Assembly: GCA_947258565.1 (NCBI GenBank)
Contig: CAMYJB010000023.1
Location: forward strand, 1-64,000
Direction of reading: 5' to 3'
DNA length: 64,000 bases
From: an uncultured Woeseiaceae bacterium
GTDB lineage: Bacteria; Pseudomonadota; Gammaproteobacteria; Steroidobacterales; Woeseiaceae
The position numbers and the translations under genes are program-made. Shown in pieces: positions 9,181-17,810 of the stretch. Under the pieces are notes generated by a model. The model searched no databases. It saw only the letters and a program-made list of their open reading frames with translations, and was not told where the DNA came from. Every line of letters begins with the position of its first letter. The first letter of the stretch is position 1.

Positions 9181-10737
9181 ATGAGCAAGAGTGTACGAAA
9201 AATCGTCGTCGTCGGCGGCGGTGCCGCCGGATGGCTAACGGCAGGAACGATCGCTGCCGAGCATAGCGCCGGCGCCGAAACGGGCTTATCGGTAACGCTC
9301 GTTGAGTCTCCGGACGTTGCAACGATTGGCGTCGGCGAAGGAACCTGGCCGACGATGCGCCGAACCCTGACAAGGCTGGGCATCAGCGAGACCGAGTTCA
9401 TCCGGCAGTGCGATGCCTCGTTCAAGCAGGGTACGCGTTTCGACGGCTGGCATACGGGCGCGATTGGAGACCGCTACTACCATCCGTTCTCGTTGCCGCT
9501 CGGCTACACAAAGACCAGCCTGATCCCGAGCTGGCAGAATCGCAGGCGGGAGATATCGTTCGCGGATGCGCTTTCCGTGCAAAGCCACATCTGTGAGCGC
9601 GGCCTGGCGCCGAAACAGAGCGGCACACCGGAGTACGCCGCCGTCGTGAATTACGGCTACCATCTTGATGCCGGCAAATTCTCGCAGATGCTGCAAAAGC
9701 ACTGCACCGATGTACTTGGGGTACAGCACATACTCGATCACGTTACCGGGATCAACGCGGCGGACAACGGCGACATCGTGTCGCTCGACAGTAAACAGCA
9801 TGGTGTGATCGAAGGCGATCTGTTTGTCGACTGCACGGGGTTCGCATCCTTGCTGCTCGGTAAGCACTACGGCGTGCCGTTCATTGGCAGGAAGGACAAC
9901 CTTTTCATCGACACCGCGCTGGCTGTGCAGGTGCCGTATCCCTCGCCGGACAGTCCAATCGAGTCACAGACGATTTCGACGGCGCAAAGCGCCGGCTGGA
10001 TCTGGGATATCGGTTTGTCTTCGCGCCGCGGCGTGGGCTACGTCTACGCCAGTGCGCATATTTCGGAGACAGAGGCCGAAGCCGAGCTGCGGGCCTATAT
10101 CGAGCCGTCGGTGGGTAAGGATGCCGAATCGGTCGATCTCCGGAAGATTTCGATCAATCCCGGTCACAGGCAGGAGTTCTGGCACCGTAACTGCGTTGCG
10201 GTCGGCATGTCGGCAGGTTTCCTGGAACCGCTCGAAGCGTCCGCACTGGTACTGGTCGAGTTATCGGCCGAGATGCTCAGCGAGCAACTCCCCGTGACCC
10301 GCGATACGATGGACATCGTGGCGCGACGCTTCAACGAGAAGTTCCGCTACCGCTGGGACCGGGTGATCGATTTCCTCAAATTGCACTATGTCCTGAGCGA
10401 GCGTGCCGATACGGGCTTCTGGATAGAGAACCGGGACGAGAAGTCGATACCGGACAGCCTCAAGGAACTTTTGACGCTGTGGCACCGGCACTACCCGGTC
10501 AATGCCGATTTCAGTCAGATTGGAGAGGTCTTTTCGGCCGCCAGCTATCAGTATGTGCTTTACGGCATGGGCTTCGAAACCGTGCCGGGGCCTGCGACAA
10601 GCCGGCCGCCGCCGGACGACGAGGCGGAGAGAATGTTCGCCGAGAACGCCGAGAATACGCGGAAGATGCTGGCCGGACTACCGCGCAATCGTGAACTGAT
10701 CAACGCGATTAAGGAGTCCGGGCTGAGGGCCGCCTGA
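9181..10737 (+). CDS. PrnA-type flavin-dependent halogenase (first)
   Basis: A 518-residue FAD-binding protein of the tryptophan-halogenase family. The N-terminus has the dinucleotide-binding motif VVVGGGAAGWLTA, followed by GVGEGTWPT. The catalytic lysine of the family corresponds to Lys82 (DASFKQGTRF), and the conserved acidic site is present in FLEPLEASALVL. The hallmark WxWxIP motif reads W273-I-W275-D-I-G278, so the proline is replaced by glycine. Many genes of this type sit beside TonB receptors in glycan loci and have no proven small-molecule substrate. Role here unknown; halogenation or another FAD-dependent oxidation is possible. It needs reduced FAD from elsewhere, as no flavin reductase is encoded in the cluster. 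Confidence 0.88.
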   Translation: MSKSVRKIVVVGGGAAGWLTAGTIAAEHSAGAETGLSVTLVESPDVATIGVGEGTWPTMRRTLTRLGISETEFIRQCDASFKQGTRFDGWHTGAIGDRYYHPFSLPLGYTKTSLIPSWQNRRREISFADALSVQSHICERGLAPKQSGTPEYAAVVNYGYHLDAGKFSQMLQKHCTDVLGVQHILDHVTGINAADNGDIVSLDSKQHGVIEGDLFVDCTGFASLLLGKHYGVPFIGRKDNLFIDTALAVQVPYPSPDSPIESQTISTAQSAGWIWDIGLSSRRGVGYVYASAHISETEAEAELRAYIEPSVGKDAESVDLRKISINPGHRQEFWHRNCVAVGMSAGFLEPLEASALVLVELSAEMLSEQLPVTRDTMDIVARRFNEKFRYRWDRVIDFLKLHYVLSERADTGFWIENRDEKSIPDSLKELLTLWHRHYPVNADFSQIGEVFSAASYQYVLYGMGFETVPGPATSRPPPDDEAERMFAENAENTRKMLAGLPRNRELINAIKESGLRAA

Positions 10738-10742
10738 CGACC

Positions 10743-11465
10743 ATGATCAATCACGCACTGTTGGATAATGTTGCGCACAAAGATGTGCGGATCATCACTA
10801 CCCGATCGGCGCGGTACGGCGATAATATTGCGAGCATAAGCGTCTTTCCGAGCGAATTCCGCCGCGTGCAGGCGGAGTACCCGATCGTCTTTCGCGAAGA
10901 TGCGTCTGAGGGGCACTTCGAACCCGTGGCGTTATTGGGCCTCGAGGGTGGCGAGAACCTGTTTCTCGAGGACGAAACCTGGAATGCCCGCTACGTTCCG
11001 TTGATGATCCAGCGGCAGCCGTTCCTGATCGGCTTCCAGCAGCACACGGAAGGCGGCGTGCCGGTCAGGGAAGCGGTCATCCACATCGACATGGACAGCC
11101 CGAGAATCAGCGAATCGGAGGGCGAGGCCGTCTTTCTCGAGCACGGGGGCATCAGCCCGTATCTCGAGCACGTCACCGCGGCGCTTAAAGCAATCAACGA
11201 AGGCCACAAATACAATAGAGGCTTTTCCGACGCCCTCGTCCAATACGAGTTGCTCGAGCCATTCACGCTCGAGGTCGGGCTGAACGACGGCAACAAGTTC
11301 AAACTCATGGGTTTTCATACGATTCACGAGGAAAAGCTCAATGCGCTGGACGGCGATGCGCTGGCGAGCCTGCATTCCAACGGTTATCTCGAGCATATTT
11401 ACATGACGATGGCGTCCATCGCGAACTTCTCCGTTCTGATACAGAAAAAGAACGAGCGCCTCTGA
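10743..11465 (+). CDS. SapC family protein
   Basis: A 240-residue protein with the features of the SapC family: an early IASISVFPSEFRRVQAEYPIVFRE stretch, then ALLGLEGGENLFL and WNARYVPLMIQRQPF. No signal peptide or membrane segment is visible. It starts 5 bp after the halogenase stop, so the two are co-translated in one operon. SapC was named in connection with the Campylobacter surface-array protein, but its biochemical activity is not established. It recurs beside flavin halogenases and TonB receptors, so it may help the same modification or uptake system. That link is inference. Confidence 0.85.
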   Translation: MINHALLDNVAHKDVRIITTRSARYGDNIASISVFPSEFRRVQAEYPIVFREDASEGHFEPVALLGLEGGENLFLEDETWNARYVPLMIQRQPFLIGFQQHTEGGVPVREAVIHIDMDSPRISESEGEAVFLEHGGISPYLEHVTAALKAINEGHKYNRGFSDALVQYELLEPFTLEVGLNDGNKFKLMGFHTIHEEKLNALDGDALASLHSNGYLEHIYMTMASIANFSVLIQKKNERL

Positions 11466-11489
11466 ACGGGTTCGCCCGGAAATCTCCTC

Positions 11490-12503
11490 ATGAACACCGC
11501 CGGACCAAAGGCTGTCGAATCAATAAACTGCGATCCAGGCAGGTTCCCGGATGGAGTGCTCGGGTCCGAGCGACCGCTGCTGCTGAACGGACTCGTGGCC
11601 GACTGGCCGCTGGTCGATGCCGCGAAGCAGTCAGCCGCCGCTGCCGATTCCTACCTGCGTGAGTTCTACAACGGGAAGCCGGTTACGGTCTCGGTCGGCC
11701 CGCCGGAAATCGACGGCCGCATCTTCTACAATGACGATCTGTCCGATTTCAATTTCAATATGGGCAAAGCGCGGCTGGATACCTTCCTGGACAGGCTCCG
11801 ACAGCACCGCGATGACGACAGGCCACCGGTTCATTACGTAGGTTCGACCACCGTCGATTACATTTTGCCCGGGATGCGCGAGCACAACGATCTCTCGTTC
11901 GGGGACTTGGAGCCCCTCGTCAGCATCTGGCTCGGCAACCAGACCTGCATCGCGGCGCATTACGACGTTCCCGACAACATAGCCTGTGTTGTAGCCGGCC
12001 GGCGGCGGTTTACGCTGTTTCCACCCGAGCAACTGGAAAATCTGTACGTCGGCCCGCTCGATTATGCGCCGGCCGGCCAGTCGATCAGCATGGTGGATTT
12101 GAGGGACCCGGATTTCGAGAAGCACCCCAGGTTTCGAACGGCGCTGCAACATGCGCAGGTCGCCGAAATGCAGCCCGGCGACGCGCTGTTTATTCCGAGC
12201 ATGTGGTGGCACCACGTTTTAGGCCTGGAAAGCTTCAACGTGCTGATCAACTACTGGTGGCGCAGCGTTCCCGCCTGGATGGGCAATCCCATGGACGTTC
12301 TGAACCACGCGCTGCTGAGCATCCGTGACCTCCCCGACGTGCAGCGCAAGATCTGGCAGAATATATTCGCGTATTACGTTTTCGAGCCCGATGAAGAGAT
12401 CGTGGAACATATTCCCGAAGGTGCGCGCGGCGTACTGGCACCAGTCGATGAACTGACCGCGAGAAAGCTTCGAGGCCTGCTTCTGAAACGGCTGAATCGG
12501 TAG
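11490..12503 (+). CDS. JmjC-like cupin (probable Fe(II)/2-oxoglutarate oxygenase)
   Basis: A 337-residue cupin_8/JmjC-like protein related to factor-inhibiting-HIF-type hydroxylases. The metal-binding facial triad can be read: His157-x-Asp159 in AAHYDVPDNIACVV, and a distal His at 241 or 242 in MWWHHVLGLE. A conserved-type GRRRFTLFPPEQ follows the first motif. An intact triad suggests an active oxygenase, and related proteins hydroxylate protein side chains. It lies between SapC and the second halogenase in a tight operon (24-bp and 28-bp gaps). Its substrate is unknown. A protein or peptide target is an inference from the family, not something the sequence shows. Confidence 0.85.
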   Translation: MNTAGPKAVESINCDPGRFPDGVLGSERPLLLNGLVADWPLVDAAKQSAAAADSYLREFYNGKPVTVSVGPPEIDGRIFYNDDLSDFNFNMGKARLDTFLDRLRQHRDDDRPPVHYVGSTTVDYILPGMREHNDLSFGDLEPLVSIWLGNQTCIAAHYDVPDNIACVVAGRRRFTLFPPEQLENLYVGPLDYAPAGQSISMVDLRDPDFEKHPRFRTALQHAQVAEMQPGDALFIPSMWWHHVLGLESFNVLINYWWRSVPAWMGNPMDVLNHALLSIRDLPDVQRKIWQNIFAYYVFEPDEEIVEHIPEGARGVLAPVDELTARKLRGLLLKRLNR

Positions 12504-12531
12504 CGGAAGGAACGAAGCAACCAGGTGCGTT

Positions 12532-14028
12532 TTGACTAGCGATAACATCAAGAATGTAGTCATCGTCGGCGGGGGTACGGCCGGCTGGATGGCGGCAGCC
12601 GCGCTAAGCAAGCTGCTGGGCAAGAACCTCGATATCCGACTGATCGAGTCCGATCAGATCGGCACCGTTGGCGTCGGCGAAGCCACGATTCCGCTGCTCA
12701 GCGCTTTTCACCAGCTGCTCGGCATAAGTGAGCAGGACTTCATGCGAGCGACGCAGGCGACCTTCAAGGTCGGTATCCAGTTCGAAAACTGGGGCGCCGT
12801 CGGCGACAAATACCTGCACGGCTTCGGCATCATCGGTCAGGATTGCTGGGCCTGCAGCTTTCATCATTTCTGGGCCAAGTCGCGGCAGCAGGGTAACGAA
12901 GCGGCGCTGTTCGATTATTCGCTGCACAATCATGCCGCGATGGCCGGCAAGTTCAAACTCGATTTGAAGCACGGGCTGAACTACGCATATCACTTGGACG
13001 CAACCCGATACGCGCAGTTTCTCAGGCGGTTCAGCGAACGGCATGGTGTGCAGCGCACCGAGGGCAAGGTGGTCGATGTCGCAACCAATGCGGAGACCGG
13101 CGCGATCGAGTCGTTGGCGCTGGAGTCGGGCCAGGCAATCAGCGGCGACCTTTTTATCGACTGTAGCGGGTTTCGCGCGCTGTTGATCGAGCAGACACTG
13201 GAAACCGGTTATGAAGACTGGACGCACTGGCTCCCGTGCGACCGCGCTTACGCGGTGCAGACGAAATCTGTCAGCCCGCCGATTCCGTATACGCGATCGA
13301 TTGCCCGAGAGGCAGGGTGGCAGTGGCGCATCCCGCTTCAGCATCGGGTCGGCAATGGTCTCGTTTACTGTAGCGAATACCTTTCGGACGAGGACGCGAA
13401 GCAGACGCTGCTGGATAATGTAGAAGGCGAGACGATTACAGAGCCCAGATTGCTACGTTTCAGGACCGGACGGCGGATCGCACAATGGAACAAAAACTGC
13501 GTTTCGCTCGGACTGGCGAGCGGATTCCTGGAGCCGCTCGAGTCGACGAGCATCCATCTGGTGCAGTCGGGCATCATTCGCCTGATGCAGCTATTCCCGA
13601 CTGCCGGAATCGATCAGGGCGAGGTCGATGAGTACAACGCGCAGTCGAAGAGAGAGTTCGAGTTCATACGCGATTTCATCATCATGCATTATCACGTGAC
13701 GGAACGGGACGACAGCCCGTTTTGGAACTATTGCCGCACGATGGAAGTACCCGAGTCGCTCGCGCATAGACTCGAACTTTTTCGCAGCAACGGAAGAATA
13801 TTCAGGGAAAACAACTTCGAGCTGTTCTTTGACGGCTCGTGGTCGCAGGTCATGACGGGTCAGCGCCTTATACCCGAAGGCTACCATCCTATAGTCGACC
13901 TGATGTCTGTCAATGAGCTCTCGAAATTCCTCAACAGCATTGCAATGACGCACGTGCAGACTGTGGCAGCGTACCCAGGCCATCAGGAATTCCTGAATGA
14001 CTATTGCAGAGCCGATAGTCCGGACTGA
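12532..14028 (+). CDS. PrnA-type flavin-dependent halogenase (second)
   Basis: A 498-residue tryptophan-halogenase-family protein. The FAD motif is VVIVGGGTAGWMAAAAL. The catalytic lysine is Lys79 (ATFKVGIQFENW), the same number as in PrnA. The hallmark WxWxIP is intact (W263-Q-W265-R-I-P268), and the conserved FLEPLESTSIHLV contains the acidic site. It is therefore closer to characterised halogenases than the first copy in this cluster. The start is TTG at 12532, since no ATG or GTG precedes the FAD motif in frame; AGGTG lies 5 bp upstream. It ends the receptor-halogenase operon before an operator-bearing gap. Substrate unknown. Confidence 0.88.
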   Translation: MTSDNIKNVVIVGGGTAGWMAAAALSKLLGKNLDIRLIESDQIGTVGVGEATIPLLSAFHQLLGISEQDFMRATQATFKVGIQFENWGAVGDKYLHGFGIIGQDCWACSFHHFWAKSRQQGNEAALFDYSLHNHAAMAGKFKLDLKHGLNYAYHLDATRYAQFLRRFSERHGVQRTEGKVVDVATNAETGAIESLALESGQAISGDLFIDCSGFRALLIEQTLETGYEDWTHWLPCDRAYAVQTKSVSPPIPYTRSIAREAGWQWRIPLQHRVGNGLVYCSEYLSDEDAKQTLLDNVEGETITEPRLLRFRTGRRIAQWNKNCVSLGLASGFLEPLESTSIHLVQSGIIRLMQLFPTAGIDQGEVDEYNAQSKREFEFIRDFIIMHYHVTERDDSPFWNYCRTMEVPESLAHRLELFRSNGRIFRENNFELFFDGSWSQVMTGQRLIPEGYHPIVDLMSVNELSKFLNSIAMTHVQTVAAYPGHQEFLNDYCRADSPD

Positions 14029-14396
14029 AGCGCGCGGTCCTGGCATGGTCGATCGACGACACGTTTTGCTCTGACACGCTGCAGATCCTCCGGCGGCGCC
14101 ATCCTGTTCAGATGTTTTCCACAATTCGCTTGCGGAGCGGGACCGAATCGCATTAGAATGATGTTGACAGCGCTGTCATAGCCAATTCGCTGCACAGAGT
14201 TCAGGGGGGTGCACGCTATGGCAAATTATGTAAAGGAAGCTCGATGAAGCTGCGAGTGGGCAATCTGCTCTCCGTTGCTTCGAGGTATGGGTCTTCCGTC
14301 ATCAGGCTGCTTTCTGCAGCCCCACTTCTCCCTCCGCCCGTATTCGTCTGCCGCAGGCCTGTGGACCCGGCAGCTTGAGTAATCGAAGGTGTAAAT
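14029..14396 (+). promoter_or_regulatory. Control region of the GH16/second TonB receptor operon, with LacI operator
   Basis: A 368-bp gap with no gene. TTGCGG (14130-14135) and TAGAAT (14154-14159), 18 bp apart, form a plausible promoter. The perfect palindrome TGACAGCGCTGTCA at 14165-14178 follows at once, over the expected start of transcription. It is identical to the operators before lacI and the first receptor. This leaves a leader of roughly 220 nt before the GH16 start, in which I see no clear further signal. Confidence 0.7.
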
Positions 14397-17300
14397 ATGA
14401 GCACTCATCCATCTGTTAGATTCATCAAGCCAGCGTTTTCGGCACTGGTGCTGCTGCTCTTGCTGCAGGCCTGCGGCGGGGTCGATTCCGGTGTCCCCCA
14501 GGGAGAATTCGTACCGCCCGTGGTCGACTGGCAACTGGTTTTCGAAGACAACTTCGATGGTGACACGCTCGACGCCAGCAAATGGAACGTCGACGAGGGT
14601 GACGGTTGCCCGGATCTTTGCGGCTGGGGCAACAACGAGCTGCAGGTATACAGCGCTGACAACGTGACCGTTGCGGGCGGGGTGCTGCGTATTGAAGGTC
14701 GCCAGGAAGCCGACTCTTCGTACACCTCGGGTCGACTGAATTCCAAGGGTAAATTCGACTTCCAGTACGGCCGAATCGAAGTTAGTGCACGCATCCCCAG
14801 TGGCCAGGGCACCTGGCCTGCGATATGGCTGCTGCACAGCGATCCCACCATTTACGGTCCGTGGCCGCTGTCCGGCGAGATCGACATCATGGAGGCCTTC
14901 AATTACGGCGTTGGCGGCAACCAGTCGACCAAGAGCACGACACATTATGGCCTGCCGATCCCGCCTTTCGATGGCACCGGGTCGACAACAGATTTGTCAG
15001 CCAACGCTGACACGAGCTTCCACGAGTACGCGCTCGAGTGGGAGCGTGGCCGTATCCGTTTCTTCGTCGATGGTCAGCACTTCCAGACGCAGATCGTGGA
15101 TGAGTACTGGACGTACTATCCTGCCGGCGAAGACGGTCTATATGATCCTTTCGGCCCCTACACGCTGGGCCTCGAAGACGCGCCCTTCGACCAGGCATTT
15201 CACCTGCTTTTGAACTTCGCCATCGGCGGTGACCCCGTCGGTGATCCGGATGCAAGCACCGCGTTTCCGCAGGCCATGGAAGTGGATTACGTCCGCATCT
15301 ACGAATGCGCTAACTCGAACCCCGAATCCCGTCGTGGCTGCGGTACGGCTGATGCCTCCGTCGAGGTCTTGTCCGATAACGACGGCGGGCCGCTGGAGGG
15401 CGTGAATACAGCCAAGCCCTATATCGAAATGCTCGAGTTGTTCCTCGACGGCCCGGAAACCGTAACGTTGACCGTTGGTGACGAGACCGGCACAAACACA
15501 CTGCAGGTCGACGGATTTACCGGTGACGGCGCGGTGGTTGTGAGCGACCCGGCGGCCGTTGACCCGGACGACCCCGAGAACATCGTCTGGCAGGTTGCCA
15601 TCTCCGGCGGCGTCGCAAACGTGTTCCTCGCGTCCCAGGACCTCACGGACGACACGTTACTGGACACTGGTTTCGACGTGTCCGGCAGCGGGCTCGGCGG
15701 CGACCCGGTCGGCGAGATCGTATTCGACATGTTCGTCAATTCCATATCGGATGACGCGACGATTCTCGTCAAGCTGGACAGCGGCTTCCCGAACGCGGGT
15801 GAGGTCGTACTGCCGTTGTCCGAGATCGCGGTTGGCGAATGGAAGACCTATTCCATCAAGTTCGAAGACCTGGTCGCCAATCCCGGCTTTGTCGAGTGCT
15901 GCGGCGGCCAGGGCGTCGACCTCGAAAACGTCGTCAACCCGTTCGTGTTCGAAGTCACGACCGGATCGGTCGCCGTTCTTCTCGACAATGTACGAATCAC
16001 CAATGCCTGTTACGTGGTCGGCGCGTGTGGCGCGGCGCCGCGCACGAAGGGAATTCCCGACCTCGTCGTGTTCGACGACGCGGTAAACACGGTCAGCTGG
16101 GACAGGGGCATCGTCGGGTCCGATTCGGGCACGGGCTTCACGGACTACACGGACCCCGTTAATCCTGCCAACAAGGTGAACTGGGCCATTATCGACGACG
16201 CGGATGCTGCGCGCGGCCAGGTTATTGACGTGACGTTCAACGACAGCGGCGAGTTCGGCGTCTGGTTCATCGGCAGCTCGGGCGCAGTTGATACGAATGC
16301 CTTCGCCGCCGGTGCCGTGCAGTTCGACATCATCGTCGACGACTACGGCAACAACACCAACGGCATGACGATGAAGGTCGACTGCTTCTTCCCGTGCACG
16401 AGCGGTGACAAGAATCTCGGTGTCATCGCGGATGGTGTCTGGGAGACGGTTACCGTACCCGTGTCCACGCTGACCGCGACGGGGCTCGATCTCAGCAATG
16501 TCAATACCGGTGTCGTCGTGTTCCCGACCAGCCAGTCCGGCACCATTCGATTCCGGCTCGACAACATCCGCTGGATCGCCGATACGGACGCCGTGCCGCT
16601 CGAGCAGATCGATCTGCCGGTGACTTTCGACGAGCCCCTGGTGGACTACTCCGTGATCGACTTCGAAGGTAACTCGACGACTCTCGTCGAGGATCCGACA
16701 AATGCGGATAATACGGTCGCCTCCACGGTCAAGGGAGAGGGAGCGCAGACCTTCGCAGGTACCGTGATCGGCACCGACGCTGGTTTCGCGAACCCGATTC
16801 CATTCACGGCGGACGAAACGCTGATGTCCATAGACGTTTACTCCCCCGCGGCCGGCGTGCCGGTGATGCTCAAGGTGGAGAACGCCGATGCTTCGATCTT
16901 CGCCGAAGTCGTTGTCAACACGACCACCGCGGATGCATGGGAGACGCTGACGTTCGACTTCTCGACGGTCGGCATCGACACGAGCGCGACGTACGCCAAG
17001 GCGATTATCTTCTTCGACTTCGGCCAGGCAGGGGTCGGCGACACCTACCTGTGGGATAACGTCCGCTTTGGCGCGGGCCCGACGCTGGCGCAGATCGACC
17101 TGCCCGTAACCTTTGACGAATCCGGCGTGGACTACTCCTTCGTCGACTTCAACGGCACGGGCACGACAGTGGGTGATGACCCCGAGAACATGAACAACCG
17201 GGTTGCCATTACCGTCAAGGGCGCGGGCGCCGAAACATTCGCTGGCACCGTAGTCGGCGACGGTAGTGGCTTCGCGAATCCGATCCCGTTCACGGCGACG

Positions 17301-17810
17301 GACACGACGATGAAACTACGGGTTCGCGCGCCGGCGGCGGGTATCCCGGTCATGCTGAAAGTCGAAGCTGCCGGCGGTACACCGTTCGCCGAGGTGATCG
17401 TCAACACGACGGCTGCCGATACCTGGGAGACGCTGGAATTCGATTTCTCCACCGTCGGTATCGACACCAGTGCGACCTACGTGCAGGCTGTTGTGTTCTT
17501 CGACTTCGGCCAGGTCGGCAACGACGCCACGTACTACTGGGATGACCTGTCTTTGGGCGACCTGTTGCAGCAAATAGATCTGCCGGTCACTTTCGAGGAC
17601 CCGCGGGTCGATTACAGCCTGAGCGACTTCAACGGCGCCTCCAGCGTCGTGGGGGCCGATCCTGTTGACGCGAACAACACCGTTGCCGCCACCACGAAGA
17701 CGGTCGGTGCGGATTTCTTCGCCGGTACCATCGTCGGCAAGGACTTCGGCGGCTTCGCGAACCCGATCCCGTTCACGGCGACGGACCTGCGGGGATCATC
17801 GTCAAGCTGA
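14397..17810 (+). CDS. GH16 beta-glucanase lipoprotein with tandem beta-sandwich repeats (5' part, frameshifted)
   Basis: A secreted GH16 endo-beta-glucanase, laminarinase type, cutting beta-1,3- or mixed-linked glucans. A lipobox (LLLLLQACGG, Cys near residue 26) anchors it in a membrane. The catalytic domain spans about residues 40-300 and carries the active-site motif GEIDIMEAF with Glu161, Asp163 and Glu166. Two beta-sandwich domains follow (about 310-540 and 550-735), each ending with a DN-R strand (LLDNVRITNA, RLDNIRWIAD). Then come tandem 160-residue repeats beginning QIDLPVTF. The frame is lost in the third repeat, where about 25 bp are missing at a CTG-CTG microhomology near 17791 relative to copy four; the stop at 17810 follows. 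Reading through both lesions gives one protein of about 1380 residues ending at 18519. Real decay or a misassembly in the repeats are both possible. Confidence 0.85.
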   Translation: MSTHPSVRFIKPAFSALVLLLLLQACGGVDSGVPQGEFVPPVVDWQLVFEDNFDGDTLDASKWNVDEGDGCPDLCGWGNNELQVYSADNVTVAGGVLRIEGRQEADSSYTSGRLNSKGKFDFQYGRIEVSARIPSGQGTWPAIWLLHSDPTIYGPWPLSGEIDIMEAFNYGVGGNQSTKSTTHYGLPIPPFDGTGSTTDLSANADTSFHEYALEWERGRIRFFVDGQHFQTQIVDEYWTYYPAGEDGLYDPFGPYTLGLEDAPFDQAFHLLLNFAIGGDPVGDPDASTAFPQAMEVDYVRIYECANSNPESRRGCGTADASVEVLSDNDGGPLEGVNTAKPYIEMLELFLDGPETVTLTVGDETGTNTLQVDGFTGDGAVVVSDPAAVDPDDPENIVWQVAISGGVANVFLASQDLTDDTLLDTGFDVSGSGLGGDPVGEIVFDMFVNSISDDATILVKLDSGFPNAGEVVLPLSEIAVGEWKTYSIKFEDLVANPGFVECCGGQGVDLENVVNPFVFEVTTGSVAVLLDNVRITNACYVVGACGAAPRTKGIPDLVVFDDAVNTVSWDRGIVGSDSGTGFTDYTDPVNPANKVNWAIIDDADAARGQVIDVTFNDSGEFGVWFIGSSGAVDTNAFAAGAVQFDIIVDDYGNNTNGMTMKVDCFFPCTSGDKNLGVIADGVWETVTVPVSTLTATGLDLSNVNTGVVVFPTSQSGTIRFRLDNIRWIADTDAVPLEQIDLPVTFDEPLVDYSVIDFEGNSTTLVEDPTNADNTVASTVKGEGAQTFAGTVIGTDAGFANPIPFTADETLMSIDVYSPAAGVPVMLKVENADASIFAEVVVNTTTADAWETLTFDFSTVGIDTSATYAKAIIFFDFGQAGVGDTYLWDNVRFGAGPTLAQIDLPVTFDESGVDYSFVDFNGTGTTVGDDPENMNNRVAITVKGAGAETFAGTVVGDGSGFANPIPFTATDTTMKLRVRAPAAGIPVMLKVEAAGGTPFAEVIVNTTAADTWETLEFDFSTVGIDTSATYVQAVVFFDFGQVGNDATYYWDDLSLGDLLQQIDLPVTFEDPRVDYSLSDFNGASSVVGADPVDANNTVAATTKTVGADFFAGTIVGKDFGGFANPIPFTATDLRGSSSS

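Noticed and set aside
14650..14670. CAGCGCTGACAACGTGACC, resembling the LacI operator
   Set aside because: Inside the GH16 coding region, not palindromic, and away from any promoter.
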